NCBI GenBank assembly: GCA_025454185.1
Contig: JALOOY010000120.1
Coordinates: 1-5,941 of the forward strand
Length of the DNA: 5,941 bases
Source of the DNA: Thermodesulfobacteriota bacterium
GTDB lineage: Bacteria > Desulfobacterota > RBG-13-43-22
Direction of reading: 5' to 3'
The notes beneath the pieces were generated by a model. The model had not been told where the DNA came from, did no database searches, and saw only the letters and a program-made list of their open reading frames with translations. The position numbers and the translations under genes are program-made. This document shows positions 1 to 5,534 of the stretch, piece after piece (the stretch's first letter is position 1; each line of letters begins with the position of its first letter).

Positions 1-35
1 CCCCCTCCCGTCGAGGGAGGGGGTTGGGGGGTGGG
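1..35. repeat. Palindromic G/C-rich repeat (REP-like) at the window edge
   Basis: Seen: a perfect 9-bp inverted repeat, CCCCCTCCC at 1-9 and GGGAGGGGG at 15-23, with a 5-nt loop, followed by more G runs to 35. It resembles the short palindromic extragenic repeats whose translations read like PPTPSLDGRG in many predicted proteins; here that exact peptide is the tail of the MFS frame. The element may extend left of the window. Whether it is multi-copy in this genome cannot be judged here. Confidence 0.6.
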
Positions 36-1281
36 TATTTTTTTGGGTTACGTCAGTAGATATTTTAGTGATGAATTCCTGTTCCGCCTTCCAGCCCCTG
101 AGGACTACCGCCGAAGCCAGCAGGGGAAAAATCCCCAGCCAGCCGAAGAGGGTCCTGGCTGAAACGTGAAAGGTCGTGACCAGCAGATAGACAATCCCGA
201 TAGCGGCCAGCCCGAATACGCGGCTGCCGAAGCTGGTGGTCGACTTGGCCCGGCCCTGGATGTGGGCCTCGGAATAACGGTTGATAATGGCGTCTATCCC
301 CACCGCCTCGGCCGCCTGGCCGGCCCCGACCAGGGCCCCCACCAGGCAGGCCAGGAGAATATCGTAGACCAGGTTGAACCCGAAGAAAGACAGACCGATC
401 ACGACCAGCGAGGCGGCCGTCAAGAAAAAAGAGGAGCGATAGGCCAGGAAAAAAGGGATGACGATGAGGGTCACCAGCACCTTGCCGGCGGACTGGGCCG
501 ATTCAAAATACCCGTAGGCCGACAGGCCCTTGGCCATGTTGGCCAGATACACCACGGACAGCACGGTGAACGATCCCCGGCCCACTGCCACCAGGGAGCG
601 GCCGATCAGGAGCAGGCGCAGGGGTTTGCTGCCCCAGGTGTAGCGCAGCCCTTCCTTCTGGCTGGCCCAGTAGGATTTCTTGCGCACCTTCTGGTAATCG
701 ATGACGGATTCTCCGGACAGGCGCAGCCGGGAGACCAGGAGGAAGGAAAGGAAGAAGAAAACCGGCCCCCAGAGGACGGCGATGTGTAACCCCAGCCACC
801 CGGCCGCCAGGCTGGCCAGGGCATAGCCGCCGATATTGCTCAAATGATTGGCGGCGTCTACCTGGGAGATGATCTTGGTCCCTTCGGCTACCGGGAAACT
901 GACCTTGATCATTTTATCCGCGGCGGGTTTGAAAAAAATGAAGACAAAATCACCCAGGAAGGACAAGGCCAGGTATACCGGGTAAGGGTAGCCTCCCAGG
1001 ACGGCACCCACCAGCAGGAGGCCCAGGATGGTCCGGATCAGGTCGGCGTACATGAGGGAACTGCGAATACGCAATTTGTCGATAAAGGGTCCGGAAATGG
1101 CGTTGATCAGGATTTCGCAGACGTAACGGCCCACCAGGACCAATCCGGCTATCAGCGGGTCTTTGCTCTTGGAGGCCACCAGCAGGACCGCCAGAATGCG
1201 AAGAAATCCGTCTCCGATCCGGGAAAAGACCCGGCTGGAAATGAGCAGATAAAAATCTCGGCGGACATCGGCAGATACCAT
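1..1281 (-). CDS. MFS transporter (MFS_3/DHA3-like), 3' end beyond the window
   Basis: Seen: a minus-strand frame open from ATG at 1281 to the window edge, 427 codons with no stop. The protein is strongly hydrophobic with about 10-12 candidate membrane helices. Residues 9-35 form the first (FYLLISSRVFSRIGDGFLRI). An MFS motif-A-like loop GPFIDKLRIR lies at 64-73 after helix 2. The segment FFKPAADK at 116-123, followed by AANHLSNIGGYALASLAAGWL (143-163), matches the helix 4-5 region of the MFS_3 family. A central cytoplasmic loop lies near 185-220. Family knowledge: proton-driven export or uptake of small molecules across the inner membrane; the substrate cannot be told. The start is firm: an in-frame TAG lies only 12 nt upstream, and helix 1 begins at about residue 9. 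There is no Shine-Dalgarno. Family homology seems to end near residue 407; residues 408-427 are low-complexity and come from a repeat, so the natural stop may lie just outside. Divergent from the cyclase gene. Confidence 0.9.
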   Translation of the reverse strand, partial: MVSADVRRDFYLLISSRVFSRIGDGFLRILAVLLVASKSKDPLIAGLVLVGRYVCEILINAISGPFIDKLRIRSSLMYADLIRTILGLLLVGAVLGGYPYPVYLALSFLGDFVFIFFKPAADKMIKVSFPVAEGTKIISQVDAANHLSNIGGYALASLAAGWLGLHIAVLWGPVFFFLSFLLVSRLRLSGESVIDYQKVRKKSYWASQKEGLRYTWGSKPLRLLLIGRSLVAVGRGSFTVLSVVYLANMAKGLSAYGYFESAQSAGKVLVTLIVIPFFLAYRSSFFLTAASLVVIGLSFFGFNLVYDILLACLVGALVGAGQAAEAVGIDAIINRYSEAHIQGRAKSTTSFGSRVFGLAAIGIVYLLVTTFHVSARTLFGWLGIFPLLASAVVLRGWKAEQEFITKISTDVTQKNTHPPTPSLDGRG

Positions 1282-1297
1282 GGCTGATTGGGGCTAA

Positions 1298-1326
1298 CTT
1301 ATAGCATTCACAGGGGAAGGAGTCAA
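1298..1326 (-). promoter_or_regulatory. Sigma70-type promoter of the MFS gene
   Basis: Read on the minus strand: -35 TTGACT (1326-1321), a 17-bp spacer, -10 TATAAG (1303-1298). Each box matches the consensus at 5 of 6 positions and spacing is ideal. Transcription should start near 1291, only about 10 nt before the ATG at 1281, leaving no room for a usual ribosome binding site. Confidence 0.75.
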
Positions 1327-1360
1327 ATATTTATCCGGTCCGTTTTCTAGACCTGCCGGT

Positions 1361-1389
1361 TTGACTTTGAGGGCCTCCGGCAGTATAAT
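1361..1389 (+). promoter_or_regulatory. Sigma70-type promoter of the FHA-cyclase gene
   Basis: Seen: -35 TTGACT (1361-1366), a 17-bp spacer, and a perfect -10 TATAAT (1384-1389). The expected transcription start is near 1396, giving a leader of about 23 nt that holds the ribosome binding site. Its -35 hexamer is identical to that of the divergent MFS promoter, and 34 bp separate the two. Confidence 0.8.
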
Positions 1390-1400
1390 CGGGATCACGC

Positions 1401-1408
1401 AAGGAAGG
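1401..1408 (+). promoter_or_regulatory. Ribosome binding site of the FHA-cyclase gene
   Basis: The purine-rich AAGGAAGG ends 10 nt before the ATG at 1419. It fixes this start, which also places the first FHA beta strand (TYQLQITP) at the very N-terminus. Confidence 0.75.
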
Positions 1409-1418
1409 CCCCTGACCT

Positions 1419-3050
1419 ATGACCTATCAACTGCAAATAACCCCCTCAGTGGGACGGCGCTGGACCTGTAAGCTGGAAAAACCGTTGACCAAAATCGGCC
1501 GGGCCGCCCATTGCGAGGTGGTCCTGAACGATCCGCTGGTGTCGCGGGAACACGCCCTGCTGCAAATCACGGCGGAAGGCCCCCGGCTCGAGGACCTGAA
1601 CAGCGCCAACGGCACCCTGGTCAATGACCAGCGCATTACCCGGATCGCCCTGCATCCGGGAGACAAGGTCCGGCTGGGACTCTCGGAACTGGTTCTGGAA
1701 CTGATTCCGGAGAAAATGGCCGCGCCCTCTCCACCGCCCCGGGCCCCCGAGGTTCAGGAAGCCGGGGTCAGCGGGACGGAACAACCGCAGCCGTCCCCTC
1801 CCGGGAGGAGGACCCCCGAGCCGCTGCCACCGGGGCTGGTCGGCGCCGGGCCAACGTTCGCAACGGCCCAGACTGAGCCCCGGTCTGCGTCGGACCCGGG
1901 ATCGGCCCTGCGGGCCGAGGCCCTCGCCATCCGTCTGTTCTCCCCTAATCAGGAGCCCCCGGTCATCCTGGTGGCCCATCCGGAATGCCGGCAGATCGAG
2001 GCCCTGCTCCGGGCCCTGGACGAAACCGGGGTCCGTCTGCTGAAAGCGGCCGGGGCCGAGGAGGTGCGGCAGGTATTGGAAACGACGCCCCCCGACTGTG
2101 TGCTGCTCTGCCCGGGAACGGAAAAGGCCGCGGATCTCTGCCAGACCATCCGTTCCCATCCCCGGGCCGGCCCCGTCGTTTTGATCCTGCGCCGCAAAAA
2201 CTGGGCCGAAGCGGCCGCGCTGTTCCGGGCCGGCGCCGATGAAGTCCTGCAGGACCCGGACCCCCTGGAACTGCTGGTCCGGGTCCGCAGTATGCTCGAA
2301 ATGCGCCGCCTGCGGAACGAAGCCACGGCGGCCACCGCCCAGGTGGAGAAGCGGGTCAGCGACGACGTCTCCGAGGCGGAACGCATCAACCGGCTGAAGC
2401 GCTATCTTTCCCCGCAGTTGGTGGCGGCGGTCCTGTCCGGGGAGGAGTCCCATGTGCTCAAGCCCACCCGGCAGGAGGTGACCATCGTCTTCTCGGACCT
2501 GCGCAATTATACCCATTTCTCGGAAGTCTCGGAGCCGGAGGAGGTCATTACCATGCTGAAGGACTTCCATAGCCTTTACGGGGAGATCATCTTTCAGTAC
2601 GACGGGACCCTGGAGCGGTTTGCCGGAGACGGGGTGATGGTTTTTTTCGGGGCCCCGGTCCGCTTCAAAGACCATGCCCGCCGGGCCGTGGCCATGGCCG
2701 TCACGGCCCGGGAGCGCCTGAAGGGCCTGCGGAGCAAGTGGGAGAGGCTGGGCTACACCCTGGACATCTCCTTCGGCATTTCTACCGGCTATGTGTTTGT
2801 AGGCAATATCGGCTTCGAAAGCCGCATGGACTATGCTGCCATCGGCAAGACCACCAATCTGGCGGCCCGGCTCTGCGCCGCGGCCAAGGGCGGCCAGATC
2901 CTGATCAGCCGCAAGACCCTCTTCCAGGTGGAGGACCTGGTGGAGGTGGAGGAAATCGGGGGTTTGGAGGTCAAGGGCTTCAGCGAACCGGTCATGGCCT
3001 ATAACGTTCTCGACTTGAAGGCCCCCTTCGTTCCCGCTCCCGTTACCTGA
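1419..3050 (+). CDS. FHA / pseudo-receiver / class III adenylate-guanylate cyclase
   Basis: Three domains in 543 residues, with no membrane segment, so cytosolic. FHA domain, about 1-96: GR (27-28), VSREHA (41-46) and NSANGT (61-66) retain the phosphothreonine-binding residues R28, S42, R43 and N64. A Pro-rich linker spans about 101-160. A receiver-like fold, about 181-295, starts PVILVAHPE, but the acidic pair is H187-P188, the phosphorylated Asp is C231 and the late Lys is D279, so it should not accept phosphate. A signalling helix, 296-330, leads to RYLSPQLVAAVL. Cyclase domain, about 350-535: metal-binding D360 and D404, transition-state N480 and R484, all intact. The usual purine-selecting Lys and Asp/Thr positions are R400 and A473. 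By family it converts ATP (or GTP) to cyclic NMP plus pyrophosphate, presumably as a dimer. Inferred: controlled by binding of a Thr-phosphorylated protein through FHA. It has its own strong promoter and converges on the small Cys-rich gene. Which nucleotide it uses is uncertain. Confidence 0.95.
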   Translation: MTYQLQITPSVGRRWTCKLEKPLTKIGRAAHCEVVLNDPLVSREHALLQITAEGPRLEDLNSANGTLVNDQRITRIALHPGDKVRLGLSELVLELIPEKMAAPSPPPRAPEVQEAGVSGTEQPQPSPPGRRTPEPLPPGLVGAGPTFATAQTEPRSASDPGSALRAEALAIRLFSPNQEPPVILVAHPECRQIEALLRALDETGVRLLKAAGAEEVRQVLETTPPDCVLLCPGTEKAADLCQTIRSHPRAGPVVLILRRKNWAEAAALFRAGADEVLQDPDPLELLVRVRSMLEMRRLRNEATAATAQVEKRVSDDVSEAERINRLKRYLSPQLVAAVLSGEESHVLKPTRQEVTIVFSDLRNYTHFSEVSEPEEVITMLKDFHSLYGEIIFQYDGTLERFAGDGVMVFFGAPVRFKDHARRAVAMAVTARERLKGLRSKWERLGYTLDISFGISTGYVFVGNIGFESRMDYAAIGKTTNLAARLCAAAKGGQILISRKTLFQVEDLVEVEEIGGLEVKGFSEPVMAYNVLDLKAPFVPAPVT

Positions 3051-3057
3051 AAGGTGA

Positions 3058-3243
3058 TCAATTGATGGTTTTGCTGCTCAAGGTTCCGAAGACTTCGTCC
3101 ACATGGAGGGCGCAGATGATTTTTTTGCGGTTCTTGCAATGGGAATACTGACTGTTCCATTCGAGCCACAGGCAATACTGACACTGGGGATCGGGCATTT
3201 TTAGGTTATGACAATACCCCCAGACCCGTTCCTTTTCCTCCAT
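3058..3243 (-). CDS. Small cysteine-rich protein, probable metal binder, function unknown
   Basis: A 61-residue product from ATG at 3243 to TGA at 3060-3058. Cysteines lie at 11, 21, 24, 36 and 44 and histidines at 12, 35 and 47. The pattern C-H-x8-C-x2-C-x11-C-x7-C suggests a zinc or iron-sulfur site. There is no signal peptide or membrane segment. I do not recognise the family. The start is chosen because a G-rich Shine-Dalgarno (AAGGGGG, 7 nt upstream) precedes it. An in-frame ATG at 3300 would give 80 residues, but it has no ribosome binding site and the extra 19 residues lack cysteines. A promoter-like sequence with a perfect -35 lies upstream at 3316-3344. The stop is 7 bp from the stop of the convergent cyclase gene. 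Alternative: a chance frame, but the cysteine density, ribosome site and promoter argue for a real gene. Confidence 0.6.
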   Translation of the reverse strand: MEEKERVWGYCHNLKMPDPQCQYCLWLEWNSQYSHCKNRKKIICALHVDEVFGTLSSKTIN

Positions 3244-3294
3244 GGCCGCACCCCCTTCGGGAAAACCGGCTGAGGACAGTACCGCGCCGGTGAA

Positions 3295-3338
3295 CCCCAT
3301 CTTGTATGGAGCACTCTATTACTACACAAGATATGGGG
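3295..3338. repeat. Inverted repeat around the small-gene promoter (possible operator)
   Basis: Seen on the plus strand: arm CCCCATCTTGT (3295-3305), a 20-bp spacer, then ACAAGATATGGGG (3326-3338). The arms are complementary over 11 bp, apart from two extra bases (AT) in the right arm. The right arm lies in the promoter spacer and the left arm starts just past the expected transcription start, so the -10 sits between them. That is consistent with a repressor site or an early mRNA stem; which one cannot be told. Confidence 0.4.
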
Positions 3339-3344
3339 TGTCAA
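3316..3344 (-). promoter_or_regulatory. Candidate promoter of the small Cys-rich gene
   Basis: Read on the minus strand: a perfect -35 TTGACA (3344-3339), a 17-bp spacer, and a weak -10 TAATAG (3321-3316, 3 of 6 matches). The expected start near 3309 gives a leader of about 65 nt before the ATG at 3243. The poor -10 combined with an overlapping inverted repeat would fit a regulated promoter. Confidence 0.5.
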
Positions 3345-3370
3345 GCGAAAAGGACCGTTGAACCCGGGCA

Positions 3371-4342
3371 CTAGCGGTCATTGGGTTCGATCGCGTCGGC
3401 TGTTTTTTCCCCTTCCCCGGCCTGTTTTTGAGGCCCTTTCAAGTTCTTGACCCAATCTTTCCATTTTTTTTCACAATGGGCGGCCTTCCCTTTGGGAATT
3501 TTTATCTGGTGCAGCCCGGCCGGGAGCTGATACCCCTGGAGTTCCTCGTTCAATTCTTTGACTTCCTTGTAATAGGAGCCGCAGGCCCTGGCCAGGTCCC
3601 GCAAATGGACCGGCAGGGGCAATTGAAAGGTTACCACCTCGAAATCCTCGGGGGGGTAGCCGAAACCCTCGGGGAGGGCGTAGCCGTAGGCGGCGGGATT
3701 GCTCAAAAGGACCTTGGCCGCCAGGATGCGGAAGATATACCGTTCGGTTTCCTGGGGCAGATCCAGGCGGAAATAGTCGTTTTCACCCTGTTGCTGGATC
3801 TCTTCCTTGACCCGCTCCTCCCCGCAGTTATAGGCGGCCATGGCCAGGGTCCATTTGCCGAACAAACCGTAAAGCATTTTCAGGTAGGACAGGGCGGCCT
3901 CGGTGGATTTGGCCAGGTCCAGCCGTTCGTCGATATAACCGTTTTTCCTCAGATTGAAGCGTTTCCCGGTCCTCTCCATGAACTGCCAGTGCCCGCTGGC
4001 GCCTTTGCTGGAAACCGCCCGGGTGCGCAGGCCGCTTTCGGCGACCAGCAGATATTTCAGGTCATCGGGCATTCCCTTGGCCTTCAACTGCGCTTCGATA
4101 AAGGGAAAGTAACGGGTGCTGCGCTTGAGCCAGAGGTAGACCTGGGCCCGGTCATAGACGACCATGGTAAATTCCCGGTCCATCATTTCCCAGACGGCCC
4201 GGCTGTCGAGGGGGACGGTTTCGCCGCAGAGGGTCAAGCTGGAGGGAAACAGGAAGAGGTGATTGTTCTGGGCCAACAGATCGGCGGGGGCCAAAAAAAA
4301 GGGCCCCAGCAGCAGGAGGAGGCGGCAGTACATCTTGAACAT
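3371..4342 (-). CDS. Secreted MltD-like lytic transglycosylase (SLT domain, LysM-like tail)
   Basis: A 323-residue protein. Residues 1-24 are a Sec signal peptide (MFKMYC, a hydrophobic LLLLLGPFFLAPADLLA run, cleavage probably after A24). There is no lipobox, so it should be periplasmic and soluble. The SLT goose-lysozyme-like domain spans about 75-215: catalytic Glu E102 in LLVAESGL, then GASGHWQFM (114-122), AYNCG (170-174) and LPQETERYIFRILAAK (195-210), all family hallmarks. By family it cleaves the MurNAc-GlcNAc bond of peptidoglycan, leaving 1,6-anhydroMurNAc. Residues about 241-285 (VHLRDLARACGSYYKEVKELN..) look like one degenerate LysM wall-binding repeat. The charged tail to 323 is probably disordered. 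It is shorter than E. coli MltD (about 450 residues, two LysM). The start at 4342 is supported by AAGGA with 8 nt spacing. It follows thiL by 14 bp, so very probably the same transcript. Confidence 0.93.
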   Translation of the reverse strand: MFKMYCRLLLLLGPFFLAPADLLAQNNHLFLFPSSLTLCGETVPLDSRAVWEMMDREFTMVVYDRAQVYLWLKRSTRYFPFIEAQLKAKGMPDDLKYLLVAESGLRTRAVSSKGASGHWQFMERTGKRFNLRKNGYIDERLDLAKSTEAALSYLKMLYGLFGKWTLAMAAYNCGEERVKEEIQQQGENDYFRLDLPQETERYIFRILAAKVLLSNPAAYGYALPEGFGYPPEDFEVVTFQLPLPVHLRDLARACGSYYKEVKELNEELQGYQLPAGLHQIKIPKGKAAHCEKKWKDWVKNLKGPQKQAGEGEKTADAIEPNDR

Positions 4343-4356
4343 AGAATGAATCCTTG

Positions 4357-5358
4357 TCAGGCCTGGGCGGCGAAATGGTCGTAGCCCCGAAAGCGCAGCA
4401 GCCGGGACCGTCCGGAGGTTTTTAAAAGGACCCTTTTCTGGGGGATGATTTCCCCGATGCGAAAGAGGACCAGGCCGAAATGGCGCTTCACCTGGGCCGG
4501 CAGGCTTTCCTGAAGGGCGGGGGGGACGGCCCAGAGCAACTGGTAATCCTCACCGCCCTGAAGGGCCATTTCCTCCGGGGAACTCCCCCACAGAGGGGCC
4601 GCGGCCCGGAGGGCGGGCGACAGGGGCAAAGACTCGCTATAGACCCGGGCGCCCACCCCGCCGGCCCGGCAGAGATGGCCCAAGTCCGAAGCCAGACCGT
4701 CCGACAGGTCGATCATGGCCCGCGCATAGCCGCGGCGGACCAGGAATTGGCCGAGTTCCACCTGGGGGCGGGGGCACTGATGGGCCGCCACGAGTTCCCG
4801 CCGGTAGGCCGGAGAAAGTCCCCCTACAGGATTATTTGGTTCGGTCGACAGTTTGAGTCCGGCCGCCGCCTGTCCCAGAAAGCCGCTTACGAACAGAGCG
4901 TCCCCGGGCCTGGCCCCGGAGCGGTAGGCGATACGGGACCCGGCCTCGCCGATCACAGTCAGCCCCAGGGAAATCCCCCCCGGGGACCTATGGGTGTCGC
5001 CCCCCGCCAGGGCCACCCCGTACCTTTCGGCTTCCTCCCGCAGACCTCGCCGGAGGGAAGTCAGAAACACTCGGGGCAGGTCCGGGGGCAGGCCAAGGCT
5101 CAGAAAGGCGTAACGGGGGCGGCCGCCCATGGCGGCGATATCACTCAGGTTGACGGCCAGGCATTTCCGGCCCAGCCGCCGGGGCGTCGTCGTCTCCCGG
5201 CGGAAATGGACGCCCTCCACCTGGGAGTCGGTAGTCACCAGCCAGGTGGCCCGGCCGGCCCGGATGACGGCACAGTCGTCGCCGATTCCCTGCACCAATC
5301 CCGGGGCCTGCCGGGCAAACAAGCGCTGGAAGGAGGCGACGATTTCGGCTTCTTTCAC
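4357..5358 (-). CDS. thiL: Thiamine-monophosphate kinase ThiL
   Basis: A 333-residue protein of usual length for the family. It phosphorylates thiamine monophosphate with ATP to thiamine diphosphate, the last step of cofactor synthesis, in the cytosol. Signatures in order: GIGDDCAVI (24-32), TTDSQVEGVHF (42-52), KCLAVNLSDIAAMGG (65-79), LAGGDTHRS (117-125), MIDLSDGLASDLGHL (215-229), LQGGEDYQLL (266-275) and the C-terminal GYDHF (325-329). The Mg/ATP-binding aspartates D27, D28, D44, D73, D121, D217 and D220 are present. The start is GTG: the frame is open upstream to TAA at 5436-5434 but has no ATG, GTG or TTG before 5358, and the next Met is residue 77. No clear Shine-Dalgarno precedes it. 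The upstream 173 bp hold a heptad repeat but no convincing promoter, so it may be read through from ndk. No TPP riboswitch is seen. Confidence 0.97.
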   Translation of the reverse strand: MKEAEIVASFQRLFARQAPGLVQGIGDDCAVIRAGRATWLVTTDSQVEGVHFRRETTTPRRLGRKCLAVNLSDIAAMGGRPRYAFLSLGLPPDLPRVFLTSLRRGLREEAERYGVALAGGDTHRSPGGISLGLTVIGEAGSRIAYRSGARPGDALFVSGFLGQAAAGLKLSTEPNNPVGGLSPAYRRELVAAHQCPRPQVELGQFLVRRGYARAMIDLSDGLASDLGHLCRAGGVGARVYSESLPLSPALRAAAPLWGSSPEEMALQGGEDYQLLWAVPPALQESLPAQVKRHFGLVLFRIGEIIPQKRVLLKTSGRSRLLRFRGYDHFAAQA

Positions 5359-5532
5359 GGCCGGTTCGCTTAGTACGAAACTAAAGACCGAACATCGAAC
5401 ATCGAACGTCCAACATCCAACAGCGAATTGCGGTTATATATTGCTGTAGTTACCATTTTCATACTTGTTGGGTGGCCGGCCCGGCGGCCATGAGGGTTTC
5501 ATGCGAAGAAACCGCGCCCGGGACACAGTTTC
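5359..5532. other. Gap between ndk and thiL
   Basis: The stretch holds a terminator-like hairpin next to the ndk stop, a short GC-rich stem at 5473-5490 (6 bp, TGGCCG/CGGCCA) and six 7-bp repeats at 5389-5430. No gene or good promoter is seen. A plus-strand frame covering the repeats translates to EHRTSNVQHPT, a peptide typical of translated heptad repeats rather than of a protein. Confidence 0.7.
5389..5430. repeat. 7-bp tandem repeat, six units
   Basis: Six consecutive heptamers on the plus strand: CGAACAT, CGAACAT, CGAACGT, CCAACAT, CCAACAG, CGAATTG. The first two are identical and later units drift, so the array looks old or decaying on the ndk side. It begins 31 bp upstream of the thiL start codon. 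Similar CGAACAT/TGAACAT heptad arrays occur between genes in several deltaproteobacterial genomes (recalled, not checked). Confidence 0.8.
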
Positions 5533-5534
5533 TT
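5506..5534 (-). terminator. Terminator-like hairpin at the end of ndk
   Basis: A perfect 7-bp inverted repeat (AAGAAAC/GTTTCTT, minus-strand reading) encloses 15 nt that can extend the stem as RNA through G-C pairs and three G-U wobbles, to about 12-13 pairs. The stem begins inside the ndk TAA codon. The 3' arm is U-rich (GUUUCUU), but no U tract follows, so termination may be partial and some read-through into thiL is possible. Confidence 0.45.

Noticed and set aside
166..1287. Plus-strand open frames opposite the MFS gene (166-789, 844-1287)
   Set aside because: Translations are rich in Gly, Gln, Asp and His with no domain logic, while the minus strand gives one continuous transporter with proper helices.
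1446..2675. 409-residue minus-strand frame inside the cyclase gene
   Set aside because: A GC-driven antisense shadow: low-complexity Arg/Gly/Gln composition, opposite an intact three-domain protein.
3244..3300. N-terminal extension of the small Cys-rich protein from ATG at 3300
   Set aside because: No ribosome site at 3300, a good one before 3243, and the extension has no cysteines.
3353..3388. Two interleaved short stems after the transglycosylase stop (GACCG/CGGTC and GAACCC/GGGTTC), pseudoknot-like
   Set aside because: Stems of 5 and 6 bp with 17-nt loops are expected by chance; too weak to call a terminator or a structured RNA.
3428..4384. 318-residue plus-strand frame opposite the lytic transglycosylase
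   Set aside because: The minus strand carries a signal peptide and every SLT motif; the plus frame has no ribosome site or recognisable motif.
4480..5373. 297-residue plus-strand frame opposite thiL
   Set aside because: All ThiL motifs are on the minus strand; the plus frame is compositionally a shadow.
5129..5449. 106-residue plus-strand frame ending in EHRTSNVQHPTANC
   Set aside because: It overlaps thiL antisense and its tail is a translated heptad repeat.
5359..5460. TPP riboswitch or promoter upstream of thiL
   Set aside because: No THI-box core (CUGAGA with its partner) is seen, and TATATA near 5435 has no matching -35 at proper spacing.
5473..5490. GC-rich hairpin between ndk and thiL
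   Set aside because: A 6-bp stem without a U tract on either strand, in GC-rich DNA; not enough for a terminator call.
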